Below are positions 36,276 to 49,307 of a stretch of 64,000 nucleotides of DNA, one piece after another. The DNA is taken from assembly GCA_015680685.1 (NCBI GenBank), contig MNCI01029099.1, positions 91,743-155,742 on the forward strand. Direction: 5' to 3'. The number at the start of each line of letters is the position of its first letter. The stretch's first letter is position 1. The translations under genes and the position numbers were made by a program. This stretch comes from Gnetum montanum. Lineage: Eukaryota > Streptophyta > Gnetopsida > Gnetales > Gnetaceae. The notes below the pieces were generated by a model. The model did not search any database. It worked only from the letters and a program-made list of their open reading frames with translations, and was not told where the DNA came from.

Positions 36276-36489
36276 TGTAGCACCTAGAAAATTCACTTAT
36301 TAGAAGAACCAAAAATTCCAAGTGAAATAGCGTAACCTTGGATCCCAAGGACCTTTGAGAAATAGGATCCAGGATACCCAAGGACCTTAGTGTAGCAACT
36401 GAAAATGTTGGAGGTTGGAACAATACTTTGAGGGATCCATGGTCACACAGCCTTGATCTTGCTTCCACACGAGGGCTTGTTGGAAATGG

Positions 36490-36511
36490 AGGGGGGGGGG
36501 GGGGGGGGGGN
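36490..36511. other. Poly-G run ending in an N
   Basis: About 21 G residues followed by a single unresolved base. This is probably a sequencing or assembly problem in a homopolymer. Confidence 0.8.
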
Positions 36512-37121
36512 GTGCCCACGATAGTCTTCTTATTTAAACAGGGACTTATGGATGTTATGATAAAATGAATGCTAAGGTGTTGATATGGTTTCTATAGTGT
36601 CCATGATGCCCATGGGTGTGAGCATAGTAAAGGTTTTAGACATGAAAATGAGGTTGCAAATGCACAAATATATGCATAAATAATGAAAGACATGAATAGA
36701 ATGCTAAGATGCAAAATAAAATGTGAAAAATGCATAGAACTCAAGGTAGAGAGGAAGTGGCATCACCCAAATGAGGAGAGCAGTTAACTATAGAGAAAAG
36801 GTTAGGAGGTAAGCAATGTACAACCAGATGTAGTAGGCAATGTAGTTACAATCTCAAGGTATCTAGCTATGGAATTGATGTCCACCGGGCAGTCTAAGCC
36901 TGCTAGGTTGGCTACCATGGTGTGCTACGAGCTATGGTGGTTGAAGATGTGCTGGGTGGTGTACAATAGTGTCATAGTGGTGTGCAATGGTAGTTGTTGG
37001 TATCCCAAAGTTTGCCAAAATGCTAAGTGTGATTGGGTGTAAAGGTGACAAGAATGCTAATGTTCAAATTTTTCAACCAAATGTTTTAAAATGTCAATCC
37101 CTAAAACGTAAAGTGCAAGGG

Positions 37122-37129
37122 TATTTATA
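37122..37129 (-). promoter_or_regulatory. LTR TATA box of element E
   Basis: The minus strand reads TATAAATA, followed in sense by CCC. The same box occurs in the solo LTR at 40454-40461 and in both LTRs of element C. Confidence 0.6.
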
Positions 37130-38132
37130 GGCCTAAGGTTAGCATGAATTGTGGATTAGGTGCCATGTGGTAGAGGGGTAGTTGGGACTATGCTAACCCC
37201 AAATACACTCCCACTAAAGCAAAATGATGCTTTGTTGGTGTGATCTGGAATATGACTACACTACTGAGACTGCAGGTGTTAGTGTTGAACAGACTACAAT
37301 GTACTTGACAATAATGCAAAACAGTGCATTTTGGAGACTACACTTCAAGACTATGCTAGCCACTCTCTTGAGTGGTGCCGAGTGTAGGTATAATTTGGGG
37401 GAAAATGGGGGATGCAAATAAAATAAAACTTGCTAATGTTACTAACCAAAGGAATGTTGGAACTAATATGCAAGCTACTACTAAGTTCTGGAGGCTTCTA
37501 GAGGTAGTTTTAGTAGACTATACTAACTACACTCTGGAGTGTAGCCCAGGAGTTAGGAAAATCTTGCTAGAAAATGATTCCTAGTGCAAGCTATGCTAGA
37601 TATGCTTTAGAGCATAGTATCAAAGGTGAGAGCATATCCCTAACACTTGGAAAAATTTGGCAAAGATGATGTGTGCATGCAGACTATGATAACTACTTTC
37701 TAGAGCATAGTAGGAAGCACAGGCTTAGGAGTTAGAAAATATACCAAATTGTTTTGTCCATCCCAACCATGCTTATTAGCCTCTGGCTTAACACTTAGGA
37801 ACGTTTGTAAAACTAGTCATTCCAAGGTTGACTATGCTGACTACACTCTAGTAAAACTAGTCATTCCAAGGTTGACTATGCTGACTACACTCTAGAGTGT
37901 AGTCTCGGCAGGGTGAGCATAGTTAGGATACTTTAAAAAAGTTGTAGCTGCTATTGACACTTAAATTTTTTTTGCAAATATGGACTATTAGTGTTAACTA
38001 TGTTGACTATGCTCTGGAGTGCAGTCCTAGCAGTGGAAGCATAGTCCCAAGACTTAGATAAAACTTTCTAAGTTTTGATATTTAGCCAAATCTTTAGTTG
38101 AGACTTGGAAGCCTAAATTTTATGGTGTTTCA

Positions 38133-39720
38133 TTGGCCCCTCTTTGTTGACATTTGGAGGAGTCGCTCAAGAGATGTCGATAAAGAATGAAAAACATCCT
38201 ATAAGGCCCAAAACCAACATGACTTGTTAGTACCTAATTGAATGTCACTTCATCGTACTAAAGGGTGCTAAAGGTAATGGTTTGATAAAGGTAAAGGGTG
38301 TAGGGAATGTACTATGGGATGACAAGGAAACGAAATGCAAATGATGTGAGGTTGCAAGATGTGATACCAGGGGTGGCTTATCACCAAAATAATGACATCT
38401 CATTAGAGTGCTTATGAGAGAGTCAATGTCCATGGCACCATAATGGTTTACCCTTGAAGTTATGACCTCTCTTTGGAGTGCTTATGAGAGGGTCAATGTG
38501 GATTTAGGGCTGGATAGTTGTGAAATTAGAGCTTTACTAAACTCTTGGGAACATGTTTTGCCCTATTTGTTTTGCTATTTTGACTGTGAGGTGAACCTGC
38601 TTTGGGTTTTGCACATTGTGAGATGCTAGTTGCATGATGCTTTTCATTAGGTGGGCTACATGCCACCTAATGGGCTTTGGTTTAGGCAACCATGTCGCAT
38701 ATGTAGGATATGTGTTTCCTCCCTAGGATGAATTATGTTACATCCACTTGGGCTTTGACTAGCTCATAGTGGCTCCCCATAGGACACGTTGTGGTACATC
38801 CGCTGTGGGTTTTGTAGTTGACATAAATAGGGTGCCATATGCATTAGAGGGATTGCAAGATTTGTAATGCAATGGGAAAGTAGGGAAATTCAAGATAAAA
38901 AGAGTGAAGGTGAGAGGGGTATAGTGGGTTAATAGGGATGTGCACTCTTGAGTGGTTTAGTTAGCCTGATGATGCACATTAGAGCAATGTGGTAACTTGT
39001 TGCTACGATGAGATGCATATCTACATGATTGCATCTGAGGCATTGTCTGATAAACATAATGTAGAGAAAATAAGAAAACAACCACACAACATGAGAGAGA
39101 GAGAAAACTACTGGATGTGAGTATGCTCTAAATGCTACAATAGTTGGACTAGTTGTAAGAGCTTCAAGAACTAGTATAGGAAAACCAGTGTAGGTGTTGG
39201 AGCAAGAGGGCTGCAAAAACTCCAATAGCCACATTAGTGGCAAGAACCTAGAAAAGTCAGCAAAATGGTAGAGGGTGATGGTGATGTAGATGCTCAAGAC
39301 TCCACACCAAGGACAAGAGCTTAGAGAGCTAGAAATATGACAAAGAGCTAGGATGCTATAAGCATGTGCAAGCCTAGGCAATGGTGAGGGCTAGAGTATG
39401 GTAGCAAAATGACTGGGCCACAGTACTACTAGTACTCTAGTGGATCATGCTGACAAAAAGAGCTATAACCAATAATGAAATACCCAAGGCTAGTAATGCT
39501 ATTAGTACAACCTGGGGATGGTGCTTCTAGCAACCATGGTAGAAACTATGAAAGGTTAGCAAAATGCCCAAGGGAATTTCTAGAGGATAAGTGAAATGCT
39601 AAGGGTGGTGATGCTGCATTTTGGAATTGAAATGCCTTACCCTACCCATGAGGTATGGGAAAATGATGAATAGTTGAAGGTATTCATGCTTACTTGTCTG
39701 CAGAACTATGTGTGTTGAAT
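38133..39720 (-). other. 3' untranslated region of element E
   Basis: Starts with the polypurine tract (minus strand CAACAAAGAGGGGCCAA at 38133-38149). No domain is seen. Between 38630 and 38860 there are loose repeats of GTTGCATGATG and GGTACATCC(A/G)CTTGGG. The 150-codon minus-strand open frame at 38929-39381 has no recognisable domain and is probably chance. Confidence 0.55.
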
Positions 39721-39806
39721 TACAAACCAGGTTTAAGGTCCTGCTAGACCATGTGCTATGCTAGTTTAGGGTCCTAGCACACCATACACCCAATTTAAGG
39801 TCCTGG
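39721..39806 (-). repeat. Short-motif array of element E, left part
   Basis: Three units of the TTTAAGGTCCT(GCTAGACCATG) kind at about 39728, 39762 and 39793. The array is cut by the solo LTR at 39807 and continues at 41924. Confidence 0.7.
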
Positions 39807-41923
39807 TGTAGCATCTAAAAATGTTGGTTTCTGGAACACTGAGAGATTGCTAGGTGCATTGCCTAACCCCAAGTCCATGAGAGGGTGATGTTGGGGAAAA
39901 TGAAAATGGGGCACCTTGAGCGGTCTGGTTGATCAATCAAGGGCTTACGTGGTGCCAAATACCCATTTGTAAATAATGTTTTTTAAGTGTCAAGTATAAG
40001 AGTTCGGTGTAAGTAGGAGTGCAGCATGTATGAAAAAGAGAGAATGCGAGCATAGGTGCATATGAAAATATAGAAAAATAAATACGCTAACAGTTTAAAA
40101 TGCTATAGAAAAAGAATGAAATGGGAGTGTGAGTGAAGAAATGCATCGTCCCAAAATTGGGGGATGTGGCTTTTGATTGAATGATGTGTACAACTAGTGT
40201 GCAGCATAGATAGAAATAGCTAGGCAATAGGGAAATATGGTCATGCTCTTTGGAGTGTTGGAAATGTGGTGTTGATGCTTGCTATTCTGAACATTGCTAC
40301 GCTACGTCCGAGAAAGTGTCATGTTCAAGCATGGTAGTGGAACAAGGGTTTGGAAGACTAACGCTGAGATTTGCTGCTCATCAACCTTCTACTCACTAAT
40401 ATTCTCCTAAAGCCCACTAAAAAAGCCAACCCTTAGAATGTCATTTACTAGGGTATTTATAGAGCCATGGTTGGGGGAAGAGATTTGGTTTGGATGCCAC
40501 GTGTCTTAGGTCCCATGTAGCACAATCATAGATGTGTTACACTGATGTGCTATGTTGAATGGAACAAGAATAGGAATGAAAAATATATCAAACTATGACC
40601 ACATTGCCCAGACTGTATGTGCCAAAATATGAAATAGCCACATATTTATAAGAGTATCTAGAAAAAATGCAAATTAGATCCTACACTCTAGGACTACATC
40701 TTCCCTTCTCTTTCAAGTAGGATTAAGCATAGGAATAGCTTTTGGGGATAAACAAGGGATGCAAAAAATAAAGAAAAATATTGATCTTGACTATCGAGGA
40801 GATGCTGGAGTAGAAATGACCATCAACGATGAGTTTTGGAACTTTTGGAGATGTCATAAGGCTTCTTCTCAGGTGTTATGCTATCTACGTTGTCTAGCGT
40901 AGTTGAGTAGCATAAAAACTGGCCCGCTACACACATTTGTTAATAAATTTTGTTAAAAATTGAGAGCACGACTTTGAGGCCCAACAAGGTAAGCAACTTC
41001 AACAATTGGCAATCATGAATTTCATGTTGAAAGAGCCTGAGACCTCCTGGTTCCATTCTTGAGACACTTTTGACCTTGATATCTCTGCTACACTATGCTA
41101 TGCTATGTAGCATAGCACAACATAGCACCTAATTTTGGATGAATTTTAACTTAACTTGCAATGCTCTACCATGGGACCTTGGTCATGTTCTGAGGGTGAA
41201 GTGAACAAGCAGCCGTGGAGGTCGAAGAATGGTCAAGTGCATTTTTCATGTCAGAACAACTTGAGGGAAGATTTTGTGGACGTTGGCACTTCCCTATGCT
41301 CTGCTACACTATGCAGTGTATCATAGTGTAGCACCAAAATTAGGATGACTTTCATGAAACTTACCTTATTTTTCCATGTTACGCTGATCATACTCCAAGT
41401 ATGCAGTAGGACAAGCATTCATGGAAGCCAAAGAATTTCCAAATGCACCTTCTATGTCTAGCCCAACACTTGGGAAAATTTCATCACCTCATGGCTTGCT
41501 ACATTGTGTAGCGTAGCATAGCATAATAGGTCAGAAATAGAAAATTTGCCAAACTATTTTTACCATCCTAAATACTTTCAACAGCTCCTAGGTTGTCACT
41601 TGGGTGGATCAGCAATCAGGACATGTGTCAAGTTGGACAAGTTAGAGAGCATAGCAATCTTGGTGGCCCGAAAGATAGAAAATTTATCAAGTTGTATGGT
41701 CCACCCCCAGTGCTCCATTTGTGAAAATTGGCCTTACAACTGGGTGCTACATTGATTATGCTATAGAATGTGATAGATAGTCCCAGAGAAAGCTTTTTAG
41801 GTGTTAGGACTTTTAGGGTGTCATAGTATCTATGCGGCCTAGTGTAACACCATACTTGGAGATGTTTCGCCTAGGTTTCAAGACTATGCTGAATCATGAG
41901 AGCCAAAAATTGATCATGTTTCA
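39807..41923 (-). repeat. Tat-type solo LTR in the motif array of element E
   Basis: 2117 bp, plus-strand ends TGTAGCATC and CATGTTTCA. Flanks are CCTGG (39802-39806) and CTTGG (41924-41928), a target duplication with one C-to-T change. TATA is at 40454-40461. The U3 is full of GCTATGCTACACT-type repeats in both orientations, including GCTATGCTA/TAGCATAGC arms at 41097-41116. Confidence 0.75.
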
Positions 41924-42230
41924 CTTGGAAAATTGTGATGTGGTAGTTTATAGTCCTAGAAGATTTTTGTATGCTAGTTTAACATTGTAGTGGATGGTGG
42001 AAGCTATGCCAGTTTAACATCATGATCCAAGGAAGAGATGTGCTTGTTTAGCATCATGGCAGATGCTCTGTGCTAGTTTATAGTCATAGTGGACTATCCA
42101 TACTATTTTATAGTCATAGTGGACTATCTGTGCTAGTTTATAATAATAGTTGATTATCTATAGATGTTAATTTAGTATCATAGTAGACATGTTGTGCTAG
42201 TTTGTAGTCATAGCAGACTAGTGCTTACCT
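41924..42230 (-). repeat. Short-motif array of element E, right part
   Basis: About eight units. On the plus strand they read CTAGTTTATAGTCATAGTGG followed by ACTAT, with variants TAGTTTAACATCATG and TAATTTAGTATCATAG, spaced 28-45 bases. It lies immediately downstream (in sense) of the integrase end. Confidence 0.85.
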
Positions 42231-42234
42231 TGCT

Positions 42235-43630
42235 TTCTCATTGATGTGTGTTGCATACAAGGCATAGTATAGCTTCATGTATGAATGCTTCACTAGATTG
42301 GCAAATTTATTACCATCATGGTTAGCAAGCTTGAATGCTTCATTGCCATAAACCTTGATGATCAAGAAAGGCCCTTCCTAGTTAGCTAAGGATTTGTCTC
42401 CGAGTTTGCGAATGGCCTTGAGGACTAGGTCCCCCTCCTTGATCTGGCATTGGTGCTAATTGTGATAGTGCTTTTGCCATTACATTTTTTGGTGTTGCTT
42501 GATTTGACCAAGCATTTTCATGCACTCCTCCTCTATCAAGTCAAGGTCCATGGCCCTTAACTTATCATTTTGAGCCTCATTGATGAAGCTTGAAAGGATT
42601 ACATAGAGCAATGAGACCTACAATTCAAGAGGAAAGATGGCTTTAGATCCATAAACAAAATTGTATGGCATCTTACTTATTGCATTTCATCATGTTATGC
42701 AGTAGGCCCAGAGTGGGTAGATCAGTTGCACATGCCATCATCATTTGCTGCTACCAAGAATCTTCTTTAGAAGATTGATGATGATCTTATTTTTGGCCTC
42801 AGCTTGTCCATTTTCCTATGGGTAGTAGGACAATGAAAAGGAATGTTTGATTCTAAAGCACTTGCAAAAGGCTTTGGTATCATCATTGTGAAACTATGGC
42901 CCATTATCTATGAGTATAGTCATGGGTAAACCAAAATGGAACACTATGTTATCAAGTATGAATTTGTAGACCTTCTGCGATGTGGTCCTCCTAAATGGAA
43001 TAGCTTTAACCCATTCATAAAATAATTAGTGGTTATGATGAAGCTATGCCCTATAGAGGATGTAGGCGTTATTGGCCCTATGATGTCCAACCCCCAATAT
43101 TCAAATAGCCACATGATCTATGCTGTATGTAGTTCAACAAGTGGCATGTGCATTAAGTTACCATGCCATTCACACATGTTGCACATCTTGAACTTAGAAA
43201 AGTAATTATGCTCCTTGGATGGCTAGTAGTAGCCTAAGCATCTAATTTTTTCCACCATTGCCCTAGGTGCTACATGGCCTTCGCAAAGTTCATTGTGGAG
43301 TTACTTGATGATTTTCTGCACTTTGTTGTCGTTAACGTATGTTAGCAGTATGCCATTGTAGGATGAGTGGCACAAAGTGCTATTACCTATAATGATGTAT
43401 TGCTATGATCACTTTTGCACTAGATCCTTTTGAGCAGTGGTTAGATGCTATGGAGGTTCCCCCTGTAGAAGGTATGACTTGATGTCATTATACCATTCTA
43501 CTATATGCATCATGCTTATTGTGTCTATAGATGCAATGTTAGTTGTTTGCATGATAGGCATTGTGCAATTTTCCACTATGGTGGGTAATGCATGGAACAT
43601 TTCAAGTGCAATGCTTAAGGCTAACATAGT
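42235..43630 (-). pseudogene. Tat-type integrase and aRNH tail of element E
   Basis: The minus strand carries the integrase C-terminus (42300-42480), the core (about 42740-43110, with LDIIGPITP near 43070) and the zinc region (about 43120-43260). Upstream is the tail of the second RNase H domain (MFHALPTIV near 43580). It is parallel to element D over its whole length. Many stops interrupt it. At 43630 it is interrupted by element D's LTR; the pentamer ATAGT precedes the junction. Confidence 0.8.
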
Positions 43631-45316
43631 TGTACTATCTAAAATTGTCGGTGCGTGGCTGGAATGAAATGGACACTTAGATATCTACAGAAAAGCACAA
43701 AAGACCCTACCTTTGCTTGAGGGTGAGCTGGAACTGACGAAGGTAGAGTACCTTGGGTGGTTCGCATGCGGATCAGACAAGGATTTCCCCAAACATATGC
43801 CAGTGTGAAGTACACTGGGTTATATGTAAACAATGTAATAAATGTAAACCAGAATGCAAGCATGTAGGAATATAAACAAGAGATAAAGAAATATGAATGA
43901 AAATTGTAACAAATCTTAGCCAAAAATGTAGCAATATTATTGCATAATGAAAATTAAAATGCATCGGTCTAGACGTAGTTGTGAATCTGACACAAGGTGG
44001 ATGAAGAGCCCTAGTGGATGCAGATGGGTGATGGTATGCTGGTTTGGCCTGCAGGCACAGCATGAAGGCTATATGCTCAACGTGCAGGGTGGAATTTCTT
44101 GATGCTCTAAGTGTCGATTGCCCCAAATTTTTGCCTAGATTTTTTTGAATTTTTCCAACCCTGATCTGGTCAAAAATTGAGGTTTTGGTATGAGTTTGTG
44201 CATCAAATTCAGATTTGAGATGGGATGATTGGCTATGGGATGCTGGAATTTTGAATTCAGTGACACGTGGAGCGTCGATTGGGTGCAAAAGAATGAAGCT
44301 TTACAAGCGTGTAGCATGCTAGTGTGTACACACTGGGTGTATACGCTGGGCGTGCAGGCTAGTGTGCTGGCATGAAAACTACAATTTTGGAGCTTAATCT
44401 TGTACACTAAAATTGGATTCTTGTTTCCTAACTATTTCTAGTTCTTCATGGCATCCGGGGGCTCATTTTGGCTTCATTTTGACGGAGTTTTGGGCACGTT
44501 TCTGGTGTGCACGTTGTGCTATACGCTGGGCGTGCACGTTGTGCTGTACGCTGGGCGTGCAAGGCCAAGGAAAACCCTCCTGATGCCAAAATTGATGTCT
44601 TCTGAGCCTGTGGACTTGTAGATTCATTGACCATGCCTTGATGGTTGACTGCATTATTAGAATCTTGCCTAAAATGCCCAGTTCACCTTGTTCAAAGTGG
44701 TTCACGCTGGGCGTACACGCTGGGCGTGCAGGCCATCATGCAGGCATGAAAATGCCAGTTTTCATGGTCAAAACTTGATTTTTGGGAGCCAGGATGATGC
44801 TCAATGGTTTCTCTATGTCTGGGAATTGATTGCCTATGAAAATCATGGTCTGAGTGCCTTTTTTTTTTGTCTATGATGGTACATGCTGGGCGTGCAGGCC
44901 AGCATGCAGGCATGAAAACCCATCATTTGGAGCCCAAAACTTGATTTTCAGGAGTCAGAGAACTACTGGGGACCTTGGGGAAGGTCCTAGGGAGTCCAGA
45001 CCTTCATTTATGGCTTGTTTTGATGAGTTTTTGGGGCCCAAAATTTGATGCACGTCGAGCTGCACGCTGGGCATGTAGGCCTGTGTGCAAGAAGTATACT
45101 TAGTTAAAGCTAAGTGTTTTGAGCTTGGAACTTGCAGTTCTTATTGCCCAATGTTGACATAGCCTCCAATGGATCTTGGGGAACTTTTACTTGATTGATT
45201 TGACTCCGTTTGATGCTGTTTGTGAAGTTCGCAAGTGTCGGTCATGCTGGGAAGCATTATGACTTAGCTCAATTCTTGTCTGAGAGTGCTGGGCCCCAAA
45301 TTTTTGTGGTGTTTCA
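43631..45316 (-). repeat. 3' LTR of element D
   Basis: Starts TGTACTATCTAAAATTGTCGG (plus strand), like element C's TGTACTAACC, and ends TTTGTGGTGTTTCA. The U3 contains several CACGCTGGGCGTGCAGGCC-like repeats (44330-45080), each with a short inverted repeat around TGG, followed by GGCATGAAAA. It is inserted in element E. Confidence 0.8.
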
Positions 45317-46088
45317 TTGGCCCCTCTTTATTGATTCTTGGAGGAATCAACTTGAGAGGGGTCGACAAAGAAGTACAAAACACCACAAGGAAACCAGTAG
45401 CCAGCATTGTCCTTTGGCATTTGGCCAGATGTCATCGCACTGTGTTCAGAGTACATGGGTGTAGGAAAAAAGGTTTTGATATGGGTAGGTAAATGTTTGC
45501 AACTGTGGAATTGGGAATTGATCAGGGAATTGTGTTGACATGGGAGAGGAGTGTTCATCTTGTGTAAACAAGTCATGTTGTTCCTTGTCGCTGGCCAATA
45601 TTTGGTAGACTTGGAATCAAAGCATGAGGAATACGTCCTTTGGAGGAATGAGACTCTTGTATCATGTTTGAGAGAACTCGTTGTCACAATGAAAGCCACA
45701 CGATGAGGTGATGCATTCTTTCGAGAAATAGGAACCCTTGTGGAGTATCTAAGGGAACCCAATGTTCAACAGCCAAAACCACGTAGTGAGGTGAAACATG
45801 ATGGTGTGAGACATGAGTAATTCTTTCCAAGATAGCTGCCTTCCCGCCTGGGGCTTGTATGGGAAGTGCCAAGGGTCTTTTAGTTCATTTGGCCGTTTAC
45901 TCTTTGATCTTTTTTTTGGAAAGAGCTTTCAATTTTACACTCATGCTCATGTGGCATGTTGTGTGCTGCAATAGCTTGAGAGTGTCATAGCGTGCAATAG
46001 TGTGCGTAAAGTTTTGGGGTGTAGTGGGTGTATCTGGGAACTATAACAGGGTAGGGAAGGGGATGAGAGTGTTAGGAGAAGTGGAGAA
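45317..46088 (-). other. 3' untranslated region of element D, left part
   Basis: Begins with the polypurine tract (plus strand TTGGCCCCTCTTTATTG). It corresponds base for base in layout to 47996-48780 of element C. It is interrupted at 46088 by element C and continues at 54885. Confidence 0.75.
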
Positions 46089-46687
46089 TGTACTAACCTA
46101 AATCGTTGGTGTGAGGCTGGAATGGAAACAGACATCGAAAGATTGTTGGGTAGCCATAGTTGACCCTGCCTTCGCTTGAGGGCAAGCTGGAAAATGGAAC
46201 GAAGGCAGAGTGCCTTGGATGGTTTGCACGCAAATCAACCAAGGACTTCCCTGAGCATAAGCTACGGCTAGCGCTGGGGTTATCGTGAACGATGTAAACA
46301 GGGTGTAAACAAAATGCAAACAACGACACAAAAATGTAAACACAACATACTGAATTATAAATAAAGCGCAAACCAAGCTATATTGTAAACAAAGAATAAA
46401 CCGAAGTAAATAACATAAATAGGAGGCAATAAACTTTATTTTAAAAAAATGTATGCACCAGTCGAAGTGTAGCTGCACGTGTGAATGGCAGGTCAAGCAC
46501 TAAGCCCCAGGATGATGTTTGAAGTGATGATGCGATAATGTGATGTGATGAACGTGAGGAATGCTTGGATGCCAATAGTCAGATGTGCCGAGTGCCCAAG
46601 GATTGCTAGTTCTGTAATTTCTGAGAATTGCCAATGTCTCTAATTTTTGCCTCTAATTGCCCCCTTGATTTATGTGAATTGACAGGG

Positions 46688-46695
46688 TATTTATA
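46688..46695 (-). promoter_or_regulatory. LTR TATA box of element C (3' LTR)
   Basis: Minus strand TATAAATA, followed in sense by CCC. Identical context at 53550-53557 in the other LTR. Confidence 0.65.
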
Positions 46696-47136
46696 GGATT
46701 CGGCCGTGCTCCGGCACAGAATTTTAGAATGGAATCAACGGCTGAGAGATGAGAGGAAAGTGGATCTGGTAACATGTGTCCAATGGACAGTTGTGCTTGG
46801 GTTGGATGCATGTTGGCGAGAGTTGGATGTGTGTCGGACAGTTGTGCACGAGTTGGATGTGTGTCGGCAAGCTACGTTCTTGACCAGGTACATTGCATTT
46901 TACAATTTATGGGTTATTCAAGCCCATGAAAGTACATTTAATTTAAACATGAGGGCCTAACATGCCCACATATGTTGATTTACAATGAAATGTACAACAA
47001 GAGAAATTTGACCCTTGTTTGCGTGAAACTTCTTTGTTTTTGAGTTTTTCTGAATTTTTCTGGAATGCTCTAAAAGTTACTGATGCTGATAATTCTCTGC
47101 CATTTTCTGAAATATTTCTGGAATTTTTTGAAACTT

Positions 47137-47360
47137 CAATGAATAGTGTTTGCGCGATGAATAGTGTTTTACGCAGTGAAGAGTGTTCACGCGATGAATA
47201 GTATTTTACGTATTGAATAGTGTTCACGCGATAAATAGTGTTTTACGTAGTGAATAGTGTTCACGTGGTGAATAGTGTTCATGCGATGAATAGTGTTCAT
47301 GTGGTGAATATTGTTTTACGTAGTGAATAGTGTTCACGCGATGAATAGTGATTACGCATC
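47137..47360 (-). repeat. 20-bp U3 tandem array, 3' LTR of element C
   Basis: About eleven units built on (G/A)TGAATAGTGTT followed by either CACGCGA or TTACGCA. Unit number and unit order differ from the partner array at 54000-54260, while the neighbouring LTR sequence is nearly the same. Confidence 0.85.
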
Positions 47361-47995
47361 CTTACGCTTTGTAGCGTAAGAAAATGCAGCCGCAGCGTAA
47401 TCAACCGAAAACACCTCTTTTAATGCCCGAATTTTGATTTTCCAGAAGTTGCTGATGCTGAGGATCTTCTGCCATTTTTCTGAAACTTTTTTGGAATTTT
47501 CTAAAACTTTGATGAATAGTATTCGTGCGATGAATAGTATTTTACGTTGATGAATAGTGTTTCACGCAGTGAATAGTGTTTTACGCATCTTACGCTCTGC
47601 AGTGTAATAAAATGTAGCCACAGCGTAATCAGCCGAAAATACCTCATTTAAGGCCCGAATCTTGATTTTTTGAAGGCTGGGAATCACTGGGGACCTTGGC
47701 GAAGGTCATGGGGGGTCCTTGTGCTTGATTTTGGCTTGTTTTGATTTACTTTTGGGGCCCCAAAAGTTGGTGATGCTGATCCTTACGTTTTGCTGCGTAA
47801 GCACAGTGCAAGCACATTGTACTTAGCAAAAATTGCACTTTTTGACCTTAAAATGGATGATTCTTGATACCGAGACTTGCCATCGTGATCTGAAGACCCA
47901 GGGGAACCTTGCTTGCTCCATGGTGGGCTGCTTGAAGCCATTTCAGAGGCCTCTAAAGTTGTCTGGAAGTGTTGCTAAGATTTTGTGGTGTTTCA

Positions 47996-49140
47996 TTGGC
48001 CCCTCTTTGTTGACGCTTGGAGGAATTCACCCGAAAGGCGTTGACAAAGAAGTGCAAAACACCATGAACAAACAAGTACCAAACATTAACCGTCAGCCCT
48101 TGGCTGGGTGTCATCGCACCATTTTCAAAAGTACATGGAATTGAGGGAATGTGGTTCAAGATGCAAGGGAATCAGTTGTAACCAGGGAGGCTAGGAGGTT
48201 TTGGGTTATGATTACTGTTAGGATTTGTGGGAGAGGAATGCTCTTTTGTGCACAAGTTATGTCATTGGTCCTTGTCAACAGCCAAGTTTTTAGCAGACTC
48301 GGAACCAAGACATAGGTGGTGCGTCTTTGGAGAAACGGGACTCTTATAGAGTATTTGCGGGGCCCGTTGTAAACAGCCAAAGCCACGCGGTGATGTGCAA
48401 CATGGTCTCTTTGAGACATAAGTGTAACTATTTTTTTTTCAAGAAAATTGCCTTCTCGCCTAGGGCTTGTATGAGAATGGCCAATAGTCTTTTGTTCATG
48501 ATGTCAATAGGGTCTTGAAGACCTTTTCTGTGCATTTTGCTCTTTAACCTTTTCTTGTTCTCTTTTTTTTTTCTTCTTCTTCTTTTTTGGTCTTTTTGAA
48601 AGAGCTTGATTTTTGTGTCGTGCTCATGTTTGAGCATTTGCATTGTGCATCATGTATTGTGTATCATGTTTTGCATCGCAACTGCTTAGAGAGCTACAGT
48701 TTGCAACAGTGTACCAAGAGTTTTGAGATGAGTGGAATGTATCAAGGGGGATGTAATCGAATAGGCTAAGGGGAGCATGATTGGAAAATAGGGGATGCAT
48801 CAGGAATCGGGAATGTACTTATGAACGGATTGATCAACCCAGTCGCGTGCCTCAGGAAAAATGTGATACCTTGTCATCATCATGAAGTGCATCTATGTAC
48901 GAATGCCTCAAGAGTGTCATCCTGCAAATAAAACTCCAAGAAGACAAGAAAACCACAAATGAAACAATTAGCTAAACACTTTAAACAAGGAGATGGAGTC
49001 ACCACGTGCAACTTTTAAAGCAAACAGAATCATGAACAGCATCAGTTTCATTAGGCCCCATGGGATGAATCATGCAACAAGTCTTTGTGGAATAGGAACA
49101 GCCAACTGCAACAACATGTCTTTTCCAATTTTGCCTGGTC
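47996..49140 (-). other. 3' untranslated region of element C
   Basis: Polypurine tract at the left (plus strand TTGGCCCCTCTTTGTTG), then non-coding sequence. A CT/AG-rich run lies at about 48550-48590. No domain is seen. Confidence 0.7.
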
Positions 49141-49307
49141 ATCAATGATGTTGCTAGTTTATAGTCTTAGCAGACTATCATGAGTTAGTTTTACGTCATA
49201 ACCCCTTGGACGGTGCCATTTTAGTGTCGTAGCAGACGGTGCATTGCTAGTTTATAGTCATGGCGGACTATGAAGAGGCAAACTAGTTTATAGTCTTAGT
49301 GGACTCT
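49141..49307 (-). repeat. Short-motif array, 3' region of element C
   Basis: On the plus strand, five units of the CTAGTTTATAGTCTTAGCAG / ACTAT type. They match the array of element D almost unit for unit. The array runs straight into the assembly gap. Confidence 0.85.

Larger units (their letters stand above)
36276..38132 (-). repeat. 3' LTR of element E
   Basis: Plus-strand ends are TGTAGCACC and GGTGTTTCA, followed by the polypurine tract in sense. The inner-edge start TGTAGCA is repeated at about 36384. A TATA box lies at 37122-37129. The U3 holds a perfect 44-bp tandem duplication (37807-37894) and a 22-bp perfect palindrome (37883-37904). A 21-base G run with one N (36490-36511) marks an assembly weak point. 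Confidence 0.8.
46089..47995 (-). repeat. 3' LTR of element C
   Basis: 1907 bp, plus-strand ends TGTACTAACC and GGTGTTTCA. TATA is at 46688-46695. The U3 has an array of 20-base units (GTGAATAGTGTTCACGCGAT alternating with GATGAATAGTGTTTTACGCA) at about 47137-47360 and a shorter one at 47510-47590. Confidence 0.9.

Noticed and set aside
38929-39381. 150-codon minus-strand open frame
   Set aside because: Lies in the 3' untranslated region of element E, has no domain and no counterpart in the parallel regions of C and D.
43773-44288. 171-codon minus-strand open frame in the LTR of element D
   Set aside because: LTR sequence without domain; open frames in GC-richer LTR parts arise readily by chance.
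46098-46496. 132-codon frames in both LTRs of element C
   Set aside because: Present twice only because the LTR is duplicated; hydrophobic, low-information composition and no family.
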